Of a stretch of 64,000 nt of DNA, positions 17,261 to 26,852 are shown one piece after another. How positions within the stretch are numbered: position 1 is the first letter of the stretch; the number at the start of each line of letters is the position of its first letter. Both the position numbers and the translations under genes were made by a program. Source of the stretch: an uncultured Collinsella sp. (GTDB lineage Bacteria > Actinomycetota > Coriobacteriia > Coriobacteriales > Coriobacteriaceae). A model generated the notes under the pieces. The model was not told the origin of the DNA. It saw only the letters and a list, made by a program, of their open reading frames with translations, and did no database searches. The DNA is taken from the NCBI GenBank assembly GCA_900540945.1, contig UQHQ01000001.1, positions 91,787 through 155,786 on the forward strand, in the 5' to 3' direction.

Positions 17261-17289
17261 GGGCGAACGCCGGTCTTTGGCGTTCGCCC
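17261..17289 (-). terminator. Hairpin between the binding-protein and permease genes
   Basis: GGGCGAACGCC/GGCGTTCGCCC is a perfect 11-bp stem without a proper T-run. It lies where importer operons often place an attenuator, so that the binding protein is made in excess over the membrane parts. Confidence 0.6.
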
Positions 17290-17360
17290 CTGTGGCTCAG
17301 ATATTGAATAACGCAGCTATGGCGCGAGTGCGGGTCCTAGACGCGTTACCGCGCATGGCG

Positions 17361-18341
17361 CTACTCGTCCAGAGCGGAAAGGTCGATGTCCAGCGCCTCG
17401 GCCATCTCGTCGTTCTTGACGACGACCAGGTCCTTGCTCGAGAGGTGCTTGATCGGCATATCCTCGGGCTTGGCCTCGCCCTTCAAGATTTTGACGGCCA
17501 TCTCGCCCGCGGCGTAGCCCAGGTCCTCGTAGTTGATGGAGAGGGTGAACAGACCGCCGGCCTTGCACATGCCCTCCTCGCCGGTCACGAAGGGGAGCTT
17601 ATTCTCCTTGCAGATCTGGCCGACCTGCGAAGCGCCCGCGGCGATGGTGTTATCGGTGGGGGAGTACAGCGCGTCGACCTTGCCCACGGCAGATTCGACG
17701 ACGGACTGGATCTCGTTGGAGCTCGAGACGGTGAAGTCGGTGTAGTCCAGGCCCAGCTTGTCGAGCTCCTTCTTGGCGGCCTTGATCTGGACGTCGGAGT
17801 TGGACTCGGCGGTGCAGTAGAGCAGACCGACCTTCTTTACGTCGGGCAGGACCTTCTGCATCATCTCGAGCTGCTCGGCGACCGGGGTGAGGTCGGAGGC
17901 GCCGGTGACGTTGGCGCCGGGCTTATCGTTGTCCTGGACCAGGCCCGAGGCGGCATAGTCGGTGATGGCGCAGCCCACGATGGGGATATCGGCGGTGGCG
18001 CCAGCGGCGGCCTGCGCGGCGGGCGTAGCGATGGCATAGATCAGGTCGACGCCATCGCCCACGAACTTGTCGGCGATGGACTTACACGTGGACTGGTCGT
18101 TCTGGGCGTTCTTCTGGTCGATCTTGACCTTCAGGTCGCTTTTCTTGATAGCCTTGACAAAGCCGTCATTGGCGGCGTCGAGTGCGGAGTGCTCGGTGAG
18201 CTGCAGAACGCCGACGGTGTAGTCGGAACCGGCGGCTGCGGATCCGGAACCCGAGGTGGCGCCGCATCCGGCAAGCGGGGCCAGTGCGAGCAGACCGGCG
18301 GAGACCAGAAGGCTCCTGCGGCTGATGGCGATATCGTTCAT
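17361..18341 (-). CDS. ABC transporter substrate-binding lipoprotein (TrpX family)
   Basis: The N-terminus MNDIAISRRSLLVSAGLLALAPLAGC has a twin-arginine-like RRS and a lipobox LAGC, so the mature protein is tethered at Cys26. The rest has the two-lobed fold of PF04392 proteins, with phrases such as TADIPIVGCAITD and LYSPTDNTIAAGASQV. The start is ATG 18341, where GGGGGTAAAG lies upstream. The ATG 81 nt earlier is not supported. It is the first gene of the importer operon. Ligand unknown; aromatic amino acids are a family guess. Confidence 0.88.
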   Translation of the reverse strand: MNDIAISRRSLLVSAGLLALAPLAGCGATSGSGSAAAGSDYTVGVLQLTEHSALDAANDGFVKAIKKSDLKVKIDQKNAQNDQSTCKSIADKFVGDGVDLIYAIATPAAQAAAGATADIPIVGCAITDYAASGLVQDNDKPGANVTGASDLTPVAEQLEMMQKVLPDVKKVGLLYCTAESNSDVQIKAAKKELDKLGLDYTDFTVSSSNEIQSVVESAVGKVDALYSPTDNTIAAGASQVGQICKENKLPFVTGEEGMCKAGGLFTLSINYEDLGYAAGEMAVKILKGEAKPEDMPIKHLSSKDLVVVKNDEMAEALDIDLSALDE

Positions 18342-18375
18342 GTCTTTACCCCCAGTAAAAATGGCTGGAAACACT

Positions 18376-18405
18376 GCACTTAGACAAAGTGCAAGTGGAA
18401 CTATA
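18376..18405 (-). promoter_or_regulatory. Possible promoter and operator of the ABC importer
   Basis: On the reverse strand TATAGT (18405-18400) could be a -10. The inverted repeat GCACTT/AAGTGC (18376-18392) begins 8 nt downstream of it, an operator position. The -35 is poor. Confidence 0.35.
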
Positions 18406-18499
18406 GTAGCGCGGATGTCCATTTTTACAATAATCTGGCGGGTTTTTTAATACAGAATCGGATGGGCGGTACGGGTAGTCGAATGGGCGGCGGAGGGTC

Positions 18500-19282
18500 T
18501 TATGCGGCGGAGGCGTCCTCTTCGTCGAGGGCGGCGAAGAGCTTCTTGCCGTCGAGGAGACGCGTGGTGACATTTCTCATCCGGCCAATCTCTACGGTAC
18601 GCAGCGTGTCATCGGCGCCTCGGGCGTCATAGACCGTTCCCAGCAAATACGAGATGCCGTCTCGTTGCTTGATGGCAAAGGGGCGGAGCGTCATCCGTGC
18701 TACTTCGGTTTCGCCACGTGTCGTGACGCTCGAAATATCAAAACTCACCGTGGTTCCGTGGTCGATGGCCTGCTCGATGAGCTCGCAGGTGTCGATGCGT
18801 TTGACGGGCGTGCGCGTGGCCTTGGTGGATTTGCCACCGGCGCTTGGAGCAGGCTCGGGTGCATCGAGGTAGCCGCGAACGTCGGCACTCGCCATGGCGA
18901 CCAAGTGCTGAGCCATGCTTTTTCGAATGGCGATGGGCGTAGAGCGGTTGCGCATGACCATACCGTGGAGCCGGATGATCTCTTCGTCGGTGAGCGGACG
19001 GGTCAAGAGCCGATACCCCACGCCGCGTTTGTACTCAATTTCGTACCCGGCATGGCGAAGTGCGGAGATGGCGGTGTAGATGCTGCGTCGCGCCGCCGAG
19101 ATGGGCATGCGGGCGGGGTCGTCGGGATGGGCGAGGCGCCGGATCAACTCATCGGAAAGCATGGCCTTGTCCTCGCCAGTGTTCTCGCTTAGTAGTTGCA
19201 AGATGCGAACGGCACGATAGGCTGCCATCGAGGCGGCGCCTCTCGTTGTGGTGTCGTAGGTTTCAACAGCGGCTTCGGTCAT
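18500..19282 (-). CDS. WYL-like transcriptional regulator
   Basis: A 260-residue protein. Residues about 20-100 look like a winged helix (VRILQLLSENTGE, then RSIYTAISALRHAGYEIEYKRGVGYRLL). The second half (TTVSFDISSVTTRGETEVARMTLRPFAIKQRDGISYLLGTV) has the pattern of WYL-type sensor domains. ATG 19282 is preferred over a GTG 9 nt earlier, which sits only 1 nt after AAAGGA. Target genes cannot be named. It is read in the same direction as the importer and could control it. Confidence 0.65.
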   Translation of the reverse strand: MTEAAVETYDTTTRGAASMAAYRAVRILQLLSENTGEDKAMLSDELIRRLAHPDDPARMPISAARRSIYTAISALRHAGYEIEYKRGVGYRLLTRPLTDEEIIRLHGMVMRNRSTPIAIRKSMAQHLVAMASADVRGYLDAPEPAPSAGGKSTKATRTPVKRIDTCELIEQAIDHGTTVSFDISSVTTRGETEVARMTLRPFAIKQRDGISYLLGTVYDARGADDTLRTVEIGRMRNVTTRLLDGKKLFAALDEEDASAA

Positions 19283-19462
19283 GGCGCCCACGTCCTTTCC
19301 GTTTTGGGTGGCGACGGTATGGAGCCTAGGGCGCGGGGTTATCCCAGGGGCGCAGGGCGCTCTGGCCGGTCGGTAGTCGTCGGCAAACGGCGGTTCGAGT
19401 TTTCAACAGCCCTGTTCAACTGACCAAAAACTTGCCAAAAGCTTGACGGATGCTGTTGAAAA

Positions 19463-19494
19463 AAGCGTCTCTCGACCGATGTCGAGAGACGCTT
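19463..19494 (-). terminator. Terminator of asnS
   Basis: The stem AAGCGTCTCTCGA/TCGAGAGACGCTT is followed by TTTT on the reverse strand, 47 nt after the asnS stop. Confidence 0.85.
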
Positions 19495-19540
19495 GTGCGA
19501 TGAGCGTTGATGTGTGGCGATGCGAGCTAGCGTCCGATGA

Positions 19541-20944
19541 TTAGAAGTCGGCGTTGCCCACGGTACGCGGGTGCGGCAGGACGTCGCGGATGTTGCCCAC
19601 GCCGGTGAGGTACATCACCAAGCGCTCGAAGCCCAGACCGTAGCCGGCGTGCTTGCAGGAACCGTAGCGGCGCAGGTCAAGGTAGTACTTGTACTGCTCG
19701 GGATTCATGCCCAGGTCCTTGATGCGGGCCTCGAGCAGATCCAGGCGCTCCTCGCGCTGGGAGCCGCCGATAATCTCGCCGATACCGGGAACCAGGCAGT
19801 CGGCGGCGGCGACGGTCTTGCCGTCGTCGTTCATGCGCATATAGAAGGCCTTGATCTCGGCCGGGTAGTCGGTTACGAAGGTCGGGCGCTTAAAGTGCTC
19901 CTCGGTCAGGAAGCGCTCGTGCTCGGTCTGCAGGTCGATGCCCCAGCTGACAGGGTAATCAAACTGGTGGCCAGCAGCGACGGCCTGCTCCAGGATCTCG
20001 ATGGCCTCGGTGTAGGTAACGCGGGCAAAGTCGGAGTTTGCCACGTGGTCCAGGCGCTCGATCAGGCCCTTGTCCACAAACTTGTTGAGCATGTTGAGCT
20101 CATCGGGGCAGGTGGCCATAACGTCCTTAAGGACGTACTTGAGCATGGCCTCGGCGTTATCCATGTAGTCGTTCAGATCGGCAAAGGCCATCTCGGGCTC
20201 GATCATCCAAAACTCAGCAGCGTGGCGCGTTGTGTTGGAGTTTTCGGCGCGGAAGGTGGGGCCAAAGGTGTACACGTCGCCAAAGGCCATGGCAAAGTTC
20301 TCGGCATTGAGCTGGCCGGACACGGTGAGGCTCGCATGCTTGCCAAAGAAGTCCTGGCTCCAGTCGACCTCGCCGGACTCGGTGAGGGGCGGATTTTTGG
20401 GGTCGAGCGTGGTCACGCGGAACATCTCGCCGGCGCCCTCGCAGTCACTCGTGGTGATGATGGGGGTGTTGACGTAGACAAAGCCCTGCTCCTGGAAGAA
20501 GCGGTGGATGGCGGCAGCCGCGACAGAGCGGATGCGGAACACGGCGCGGAACAGGTTGGTGCGCGGGCGCAGGTGCTGCTGGGTGCGCAGGAACTCGACG
20601 GTTGCGCGCTTCTTCTGCAGCGGGTAATCCGGGGCGCTGACGCCCTCGACCTCGATGGAGGTGGCAGAAAGCTCGAAAGGCTGGGGCGCATCGGGGGTCA
20701 GCTTGACAGTGCCGGTGCAGATGAGTGCGGCCGAGACATTTTGGTGGGCGATCTCGTCATAGTTGTCGAGTACCTCGCGGTTCATGACGACCTGCAGGTC
20801 GCGGAAGCAGCTGCCGTCGTTGAGCGTAACAAAGCCAAAGTTCTTCATGTCGCGGACGGACTTGACCCAGCCGGCGACGGTGACGGTCTGGCCGCCGAGC
20901 GACTCGGCATCGGCATAGAGCTGCGCGATTTTGGTGCGGTTCAC
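19541..20944 (-). CDS. asnS: Asparagine-tRNA ligase
   Basis: Class II aminoacyl-tRNA synthetase of 467 residues. The OB-fold anticodon domain ([26 protein letters not shown]) comes first. Motif 2 ([21 protein letters not shown]) follows, and then motif 3 ([15 protein letters not shown]). The RHxAEFWMxEPE variant is characteristic of AsnRS rather than AspRS. The start is GTG 20944: GGGAGGA lies 5 nt upstream, inside what a longer ATG frame would translate as MGGYV. Confidence 0.96.
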   Translation of the reverse strand: MNRTKIAQLYADAESLGGQTVTVAGWVKSVRDMKNFGFVTLNDGSCFRDLQVVMNREVLDNYDEIAHQNVSAALICTGTVKLTPDAPQPFELSATSIEVEGVSAPDYPLQKKRATVEFLRTQQHLRPRTNLFRAVFRIRSVAAAAIHRFFQEQGFVYVNTPIITTSDCEGAGEMFRVTTLDPKNPPLTESGEVDWSQDFFGKHASLTVSGQLNAENFAMAFGDVYTFGPTFRAENSNTTRHAAEFWMIEPEMAFADLNDYMDNAEAMLKYVLKDVMATCPDELNMLNKFVDKGLIERLDHVANSDFARVTYTEAIEILEQAVAAGHQFDYPVSWGIDLQTEHERFLTEEHFKRPTFVTDYPAEIKAFYMRMNDDGKTVAAADCLVPGIGEIIGGSQREERLDLLEARIKDLGMNPEQYKYYLDLRRYGSCKHAGYGLGFERLVMYLTGVGNIRDVLPHPRTVGNADF

Positions 20945-21056
20945 GTATCCTCCCATAACGGTTGAATGATAGTTATCCATACAGTTCGATATTCTAGCAG
21001 CTCGGCTCATTTGGGCTATACAGATAAGGCATTGGCAGGATGGTTTTTCAAACGAA

Positions 21057-21088
21057 AAGCGCCCGCGGCCAAATGGTCGCGGGCGCTT
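21057..21088 (-). terminator. Terminator of the EIIA gene
   Basis: AAGCGCCCGCG/CGCGGGCGCTT is followed by TTTTCGTTT on the reverse strand, about 40 nt past the stop. Confidence 0.75.
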
Positions 21089-21125
21089 GGCGTGGTGCCT
21101 TTTGGCTGTGTGGCGCGGGGCCTGG

Positions 21126-21689
21126 CTACTTGGTCTTGGCTACCAGCAACGGGTCGCCCAGCTTGACGAGCGGGTTGCCGCCGATAAGCGTTCCAGACTC
21201 GCCGACATGGTCGATGCTCTTAAGACGATCGAGCTCGGAGACGATGACGGTCACGATGTCCTCGTGGCCAGCGGCCTTAATGGCCTCGCGGTCGAAGCTG
21301 ATGAGCGGCTGGCCTGCCTTGACCACATCGCCCATCTCGACAAAGCGGGCAAAACCCTTGCCGTTCATTTCCACGGTGCCCAGGCCAACATGGATGAACA
21401 CGCGAAGACCGTCCTCGGTGATCATGCCAATGGAGTGGTTGGTGACGGTGGTGGCGCCGATGCGGCCGTTGGCGGGCGCATAGATGGTGCCGGTAATGGG
21501 CTCGATGCCATAGCCCTGGCCAAGCATGCCCGAGGCGATCGTCTCGTCGGGGACCTCGTTCAGGTTGACGAGCACGCCGTTGACGGGGGCATAGATGACA
21601 CCTTCGCGGGTGGCGAAGCTTGCTGCGGGCGGAACGGACGCCTCGCCGGTCGAGGTGAAGGTGGACTTAAGCGAATCGAGCAGACCCAT
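21126..21689 (-). CDS. PTS glucose-type EIIA component
   Basis: A stand-alone EIIA-Glc/Crr-like domain of 187 residues. It passes phosphate from HPr to a sugar-specific EIIB and can act as a regulator. The two active histidines are visible: H85 in TNHSIGM and the phosphorylated H100 in FIHVGLGTV. No EIIBC gene is nearby. ATG 21689 follows GGAGGC. The longer frame upstream is not supported. Confidence 0.92.
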   Translation of the reverse strand: MGLLDSLKSTFTSTGEASVPPAASFATREGVIYAPVNGVLVNLNEVPDETIASGMLGQGYGIEPITGTIYAPANGRIGATTVTNHSIGMITEDGLRVFIHVGLGTVEMNGKGFARFVEMGDVVKAGQPLISFDREAIKAAGHEDIVTVIVSELDRLKSIDHVGESGTLIGGNPLVKLGDPLLVAKTK

Positions 21690-21933
21690 AGTTGCCTCCA
21701 ACTTAAATAGGCGCATATCGCGCGTTTGGTTTGCCGGAAACGTTTCATATGTGTTTCGCGGCTTGGTCAACGCCCTCTATTCTACGCTGCTCAGTGATAC
21801 CTCTGAGCTGGGATTATGTGATATATCAGTTGAAGGGAGGCTTATTGCTGAAGTGTTTCTGTGCCACGGGTTCAAGTGGGGTACGCTTAGACGCGAAAAA
21901 CAAGGGCGCGTAATTTGCGCGAAGGGAGCACAT

Positions 21934-22836
21934 ATGATTGTCGAGAACCACGCGCTGTGGGGCGAGGAGCCGACCGAGGAATATCCAGCGACGTTTACGT
22001 ATTTGGGTGCCGAGCCGCTGCCCGACAAGCCCAATGGCCGCCGCCCCGCGGTGATCATCTGCGGCGGAGGCGGGTTTACGCATATCGCTCCGCACGAGCA
22101 GGACCCGGTGGCGTTTGCGTTTTTGGATCACGGTTACCAGGCCTTTGTGCTCAACTATGTCACGAGTTCTACGGGTGACGTGAGCTTTCCGCACCCCCAG
22201 GCAGATCTTGCCAAGATGGTCGCCACGGTGCGCGCCAACGCCGACGAGTGGCATGTCGATCCCAAGCGCGTGTGCGTCGTGGGCTTCTCGGCAGGCGGCA
22301 TGATCAGCGCTTCGCTGGCAACGCAATGGAAGACTGGTCCCTTCGCGGGCCTGGCAGGGGCGCGTCCGGACGACATTCGTCCCGATGCCGTGGTGCTGGG
22401 CTATCCATTGCTCGACTTTGCCTATGTGCGCGACATGCAGACGCGCGATCCGCGCATTGACTTGCGCGTGCCAAAGACGGGCGGCAAGACGGGGCGCGAT
22501 CTGCTCAACGACTATCTGACGATGGTGACGGGTGGCGAGGCAACTGACGAGCACCTGGCCGATATCTGCCCCACCACACATGTTTCGCGTCAGATGCCGC
22601 CGACCTTTGTGTGGGGCGTGTCCGATGACAAGACGGCGCCGATCGCGCAGGTCTATCCGTTTGCGCAGCGCATGGCCGAGGAGGGCGTCGCATGCGAGAT
22701 GCACGTCTTTGACCAGGGCGGCCACGGCCTTTCGCTCGGCAACGCCAACACCGCGGTCGACAACGAGGACAAGCAGGTGGCAGTCCGTCCCTGGATCCGC
22801 CTAGCCTTCCGCTTCCTGGAGCGCCACGGGTTTTAG
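21934..22836 (+). CDS. Alpha/beta hydrolase (esterase)
   Basis: A 300-residue cytoplasmic esterase of the acetyl-xylan/prolyl-peptidase-like group. The oxyanion segment is IICGGGGFTH, and the nucleophile is Ser119 in GFSAGG. The acid is probably in VWGVSDDKTAP, and the base His is in FDQGGHGLSLG. I start at ATG 21934 after GAAGGGAG. The frame is open further upstream, but that part overlaps the EIIA promoter on the other strand and has no ribosome site. Substrate unknown, perhaps acetylated sugars. Confidence 0.88.
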   Translation: MIVENHALWGEEPTEEYPATFTYLGAEPLPDKPNGRRPAVIICGGGGFTHIAPHEQDPVAFAFLDHGYQAFVLNYVTSSTGDVSFPHPQADLAKMVATVRANADEWHVDPKRVCVVGFSAGGMISASLATQWKTGPFAGLAGARPDDIRPDAVVLGYPLLDFAYVRDMQTRDPRIDLRVPKTGGKTGRDLLNDYLTMVTGGEATDEHLADICPTTHVSRQMPPTFVWGVSDDKTAPIAQVYPFAQRMAEEGVACEMHVFDQGGHGLSLGNANTAVDNEDKQVAVRPWIRLAFRFLERHGF

Positions 22837-22863
22837 TTACGGCGTTTTACCAAACGCCGTAAC
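22836..22863. terminator. Perfect 12-bp hairpin after the esterase gene
   Basis: GTTACGGCGTTT/AAACGCCGTAAC with loop TACC begins on the last base of the stop codon. It has no T-run. Confidence 0.55.
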
Positions 22864-22941
22864 CACTTGACGCTGCAAGCCCGTCAGAGCGGCAATCTGT
22901 CGATTGAACATCGGTGTGTGTTCGCGCTATCATGCGTGGTT

Positions 22942-22978
22942 AAATGGTTAGCCATGGCAAACGGTTAGCCATGTTAAA
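22942..22978 (+). promoter_or_regulatory. Two DtxR/IdeR-like boxes before feoAB
   Basis: GGTTAGCCATG occurs at 22946-22956 and again at 22963-22973, a 17-nt repeat. Its core agrees in part with the actinobacterial iron box TTAGGTTAGCCTAACC. The position, 45-80 nt before the iron transporter, fits an iron-dependent repressor. Confidence 0.45.
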
Positions 22979-23020
22979 CAAAATGCAACGCCCTGTGGGC
23001 GCCGGGGGAGGAACGCGGAC

Positions 23021-25381
23021 GTGAGACTCGATACACTCGAGATTGGAAAGGATGCCGTTGTCGCATCGGTGGCATCGGACGATCAGGCACTCCGACAGCA
23101 TATTTTGGACATGGGCCTAACGCCGGGCACCGAAGTCACCATGATGAAGTACGCCCCTATGGGCGACCCGCTCGAGATTCGCCTGCGTGGCTACGAGTTG
23201 ACGCTGCGCAAGGACGATGCCGCTCGCATCGAGCTCGTGGGCATTCACGACACCGATACGGGTCCGCGCGCTAACGCCGCAATCGGCACGACGGAGCATC
23301 CGGCCCTGGGCGAGGGGACGTATTCGCCCCGCGCGGCAAAGACGGCCGTGCCCGAGGGCGCACCGCTGCATTTCGCCCTCGCCGGCAACCAAAACTGCGG
23401 CAAGACCACGCTGTTCAACCAGCTGACGGGCTCCAACCAGCATGTCGGTAACTTTCCTGGCGTGACGGTCGACCGCAAAGATGGCACCATCCGCAACCAC
23501 CCCGAGGCAAGCGTTACCGACCTGCCCGGCATTTACTCTCTGTCGCCGTACACGGGCGAGGAGATCGTAAGCCGCCAGTTTATCCTGGATGAGCACCCCG
23601 ACGCCATCATCGATATCATCGATGCCACCAACATCGAGCGTAACCTGTACCTGACGCTGCAGCTTATGGAGCTCGATCGACCCATGGTCATCGCGCTCAA
23701 CATGATGGACGAGGTGACGGCCAACGGCGGCGCCGTGGACGTCAACCTGCTCGAGAGCCTGCTGGGCGTGCCTGTTGTTCCCATTAGTGCTGCCCGCAAC
23801 GAGGGTATTGGCGAGTTGGTGGATCATGCCTTGCACGTGGCGCGGTTCCGCGAGCGTCCCGGTCGCCTGGACTTCTGCGCGCCCGATGGTCCGGACGGCG
23901 GCGCGCTGCATCGCTGCATTCACGGCATCGCCAACCTTATCGAGGACCATGCCGCGACGGCGCACATTCCCGTGCGTTTTGCGGCGACCAAGCTGGTTGA
24001 GGGCGACGAGCTGGTGACCGAGGCGCTTCACCTGGACCGCAACGAGCTCGACGCCATCGAGCACATCATTAGCCAAATGGAGGGCGAGGCCGGCACCGAC
24101 CGTCTATCTGCGCTGGCTGACATGCGCTTCGGCTTTATCGGCGACGTGTGCGGGCGTTGCGTCGTCAAGCCGCACGAGAGCCGCGAGCACGTGCGTTCCG
24201 TCAAGATTGACCGCATCCTGACGGGTCGTTACACGGCCATTCCGGCGTTCCTGGTGATCATGGGTCTCGTCTTTTGGCTGACGTTTGGCGTGATCGGCGC
24301 GGCGTTGCAGGGACTTATGGAGGACGGCATCGCTGCCATCATCGCCTCGGCCGATGCGGGTCTCAAGGCGTTCGGCACCAACGACGTAGTGCGCTCGCTG
24401 GCTGTCGACGGCGTGCTTACGGGTGTGGGTAGTGTACTGACCTTCCTGCCGATTATCGTCGTGCTCTTCTTGTTCCTCTCCATTCTGGAAGACTCGGGCT
24501 ACATGGCGCGCGTGGCCTTTGTCATGGATAAGGTATTGCGTCGCTTTGGCCTGTCGGGCCGCAGCTTTGTGCCCATGCTCGTCGGTTTTGGCTGTACCGT
24601 GCCGGCTATCATGTCGACCCGTACGCTCCCATCCGAGCACGACCGCAAGATGACCGTCATGCTCACGCCGTTCATGAGCTGCTCGGCCAAGTTGCCGGTC
24701 TACGGTCTGCTGTGCGGGGCGTTTTTCCCACAGGCGACGGTTCCCGCCATGGTCTCGCTCTATCTGATTGGCATTGCGGTTGGTTGCATCGCGGCTTTGG
24801 TGCTTAACCGCACGGCATTTAAGGGCGACCCGGTGCCGTTTATCATGGAGCTTCCCAATTACCGTCTGCCGAGCGTCAAGACGACGGTGATGCTGGCATG
24901 GGATAAGGCCAAAGACTTTATTACCAAAGCCTTTACCATTATCTTTGCTGCTACCGTGGTCATCTGGTTCCTTCAGACGTTCGACATTCGCTTTAATGTG
25001 GTCGCCGATCAGTCGCAGAGTCTGCTTGCGGGCCTCGGCAGCATCATCGCGCCGGCGCTGGCGCCGCTTGGCTTTGGCGATTGGCGCGCATCCACGGCGC
25101 TCGTCACCGGACTTATTGCCAAGGAGAGCGTCATTTCGACCCTCACCGTGCTTTTGGGCGCGACCTCGCCCGCGGCACTGTCGACCATGTTTTCGCCGTT
25201 CACCGCCTACGTGTTCTTGGTCTTTACGCTGCTGTACCCGCCTTGCGTGGCGGCAATCGGCGCCGTCAAGAGTGAGCTGGGCGCGCGCTATGCCGTTGCC
25301 GTGTTCGCGTTTCAGGTGACGGTCGCCTGGATCGTGGCGTTTGTCGTGCATTCGGCAGGTATATTGCTGGGGTTGGCTTAG
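23021..25381 (+). CDS. feoB: Fused FeoA-FeoB ferrous iron transporter
   Basis: Imports Fe(II) across the cytoplasmic membrane. Residues 1-75 are a complete FeoA SH3-like domain (ILDMGLTPGTEV, then IRLRGYELTLRKDDA). From about 122 the G-protein domain follows (GNQNCGKTTLFN; VDRKDG; DLPGIYSL; NMMD). About 10 membrane helices with two gate-like repeats come last (GRSFVPMLVGFGCTVPAIM, ALVTGLIAKE). Most bacteria have FeoA as a separate gene. The start is GTG 23021 after GGGGGAGG. Probable iron-box control is described upstream. Confidence 0.95.
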   Translation: MRLDTLEIGKDAVVASVASDDQALRQHILDMGLTPGTEVTMMKYAPMGDPLEIRLRGYELTLRKDDAARIELVGIHDTDTGPRANAAIGTTEHPALGEGTYSPRAAKTAVPEGAPLHFALAGNQNCGKTTLFNQLTGSNQHVGNFPGVTVDRKDGTIRNHPEASVTDLPGIYSLSPYTGEEIVSRQFILDEHPDAIIDIIDATNIERNLYLTLQLMELDRPMVIALNMMDEVTANGGAVDVNLLESLLGVPVVPISAARNEGIGELVDHALHVARFRERPGRLDFCAPDGPDGGALHRCIHGIANLIEDHAATAHIPVRFAATKLVEGDELVTEALHLDRNELDAIEHIISQMEGEAGTDRLSALADMRFGFIGDVCGRCVVKPHESREHVRSVKIDRILTGRYTAIPAFLVIMGLVFWLTFGVIGAALQGLMEDGIAAIIASADAGLKAFGTNDVVRSLAVDGVLTGVGSVLTFLPIIVVLFLFLSILEDSGYMARVAFVMDKVLRRFGLSGRSFVPMLVGFGCTVPAIMSTRTLPSEHDRKMTVMLTPFMSCSAKLPVYGLLCGAFFPQATVPAMVSLYLIGIAVGCIAALVLNRTAFKGDPVPFIMELPNYRLPSVKTTVMLAWDKAKDFITKAFTIIFAATVVIWFLQTFDIRFNVVADQSQSLLAGLGSIIAPALAPLGFGDWRASTALVTGLIAKESVISTLTVLLGATSPAALSTMFSPFTAYVFLVFTLLYPPCVAAIGAVKSELGARYAVAVFAFQVTVAWIVAFVVHSAGILLGLA

Positions 25382-25423
25382 TTATTTATTGACGGCGCAA
25401 CCTCTGTGTATCGAATTGTTTTC

Positions 25424-25456
25424 GGCCCCGCATCTGTTGCTGACGGATGCGGGGCC
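25424..25456 (+). terminator. Terminator of feoAB
   Basis: GGCCCCGCATC/GATGCGGGGCC has an 11-nt loop; only a weak T tract follows. Confidence 0.7.
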
Positions 25457-25502
25457 GTTGCTATATAATCGCCTCCGCTCAAAACGATTGGAGACGTTAT
25501 AT

Positions 25503-26699
25503 ATGACTCAGGCAAGGCAAGACGGCATCACGCTCAAGCAGTGGCTCCCGCTCATCGGACTCACCTGCTGCGCCTTCGTGTTCAACACGTCGGAGTTTAT
25601 GCCCATCGGTCTTTTGACTGACATCGCCGCGTCGTTCTCGCTCACCGAGTCCCAGGCGGGCATCATGATCTCGGTCTATGCCTGGGGCGTCATGCTGCTG
25701 TCGTTGCCGCTCATGGTGTTCGCTTCGCGTTTCGAGTTTAAGCGGATGCTGCTGGGCGTGCTTGCCGTGTTCTCGCTCGGTCAGTTCCTGTCCGCTGTGG
25801 CGCCGACTTATCCCATCCTGGTCTGTGCGCGCCTGGTGGTCGCTTGCGCACATGCCGTGTTCTGGTCGGTCGCTTCGATTATGGCCTCGCGCCTGGTCGA
25901 CACGCGCCACGGGGCGCTCGCCATCAGCATGATCGCTACGGGCTCGTCCATCGCGCAGATCTTTGGTCTGCCCCTCGGTCGCGCTATTGGCTTGGCCGTG
26001 GGCTGGCGCATGACGTTTGCCGTGGTCGGGGTCCTCTCGGCCATCGCGGTCGTCTACCAGGCGACCGTGTTCCCGGCCATGCCGGCGGGCGAGCGCTTTA
26101 CCGTCAAACAGTTGCCCGAGCTGCTCAAGAACCCGCTCCTGATCGCGCTCTACGCGGTCACGGTTTTTATGGCGACCGGCTACTACGCGGGTTACAGCTA
26201 TATCGAGCCCTTCCTGGCACAGGTCGCGCACGTCGACGCGGGCGCTATCACCATGACGCTGACGGCGTTTGGCTGCTCTGGTCTGCTCGGAAGCTGGCTG
26301 TTTGGCCGCCTGTTCGATGGGCATCGCTTCCCGTTCTTGGCTATTACGCTCTCCGGTGTGCCGGCGGCTCTGCTGCTTATGGCTCCTGCAGCCTCGGCGC
26401 TCGTGTTGGTGCTTGCCGTCTGCGCGCTATGGGGCTGCTGCGCCACGGCCTTCAATGTGGCGTTCCAGGCTGAGCTCATCAAGTACACGCCGGCGGATTC
26501 GTCGGCCGTTGCCATGTCGATCTTCTCGGGCCTGTTCAATCTGGGTATCGGCACGGGCACGGCGATTGGTGGCGCCGTGGTGTCGGGCCCCGGTATCGCC
26601 TGGATCGGCTTCGTGGGCGGGGCGATCGCCGTCGTAGGCGTCATCCTCGCCATCACGGTGCTATTCCCAGCCATACGCCGCGCCAAGCCCGTCGCCTAA
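25503..26699 (+). CDS. MFS exporter (sugar/drug efflux, SotB-AraJ-like)
   Basis: A 398-residue protein with 12 predicted membrane helices. The first helix has CCAFVFNTSEFMPIGLL, the NTxEFxPIGLL signature of DHA1-type exporters such as SotB. The loop RFEFKRMLLG follows helix 2. I start at ATG 25503; an in-frame extension upstream would run through the feoAB terminator. Substrate unknown. It stands alone, ending before a large hairpin. Confidence 0.88.
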   Translation: MTQARQDGITLKQWLPLIGLTCCAFVFNTSEFMPIGLLTDIAASFSLTESQAGIMISVYAWGVMLLSLPLMVFASRFEFKRMLLGVLAVFSLGQFLSAVAPTYPILVCARLVVACAHAVFWSVASIMASRLVDTRHGALAISMIATGSSIAQIFGLPLGRAIGLAVGWRMTFAVVGVLSAIAVVYQATVFPAMPAGERFTVKQLPELLKNPLLIALYAVTVFMATGYYAGYSYIEPFLAQVAHVDAGAITMTLTAFGCSGLLGSWLFGRLFDGHRFPFLAITLSGVPAALLLMAPAASALVLVLAVCALWGCCATAFNVAFQAELIKYTPADSSAVAMSIFSGLFNLGIGTGTAIGGAVVSGPGIAWIGFVGGAIAVVGVILAITVLFPAIRRAKPVA

Positions 26700-26716
26700 T
26701 CACGTCCCCTCATCAG

Positions 26717-26779
26717 TTGCGGTGGAATAGTTCCTGTTTAAGGCCTCTGAAGGCCCAGGCAGGAACTATTCCACCGCAA
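26717..26779. repeat. Long hairpin with 20-bp perfect stem
   Basis: Arms at 26717-26736 (TTGCGGTGGAATAGTTCCTG) and 26760-26779 are perfect complements. The loop holds a second small stem, AAGGCC/GGCC. TTATTTT follows shortly, so it may terminate the MFS gene. It resembles no other repeat in the window. Confidence 0.65.
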
Positions 26780-26852
26780 CTTATTTTGGGGAAGAGGATA
26801 CAAGCCGGGCATACAATGGATGTCGTTGTGTTGAGCTTACCGGGAGGTTGCT

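Noticed and set aside
19400..19462. Inverted repeat TTTTCAACAGC/GCTGTTGAAAA around 41 nt
   Set aside because: Only 11 bp with a long loop, partly made of the asnS terminator's T-run. It could be chance or a weak operator before the regulator gene; not strong enough to list.
21595..21933. N-terminal extension of the alpha/beta hydrolase frame
   Set aside because: It runs antisense through the EIIA gene start and its promoter; the ATG at 21934 has a good ribosome site and fits the family.
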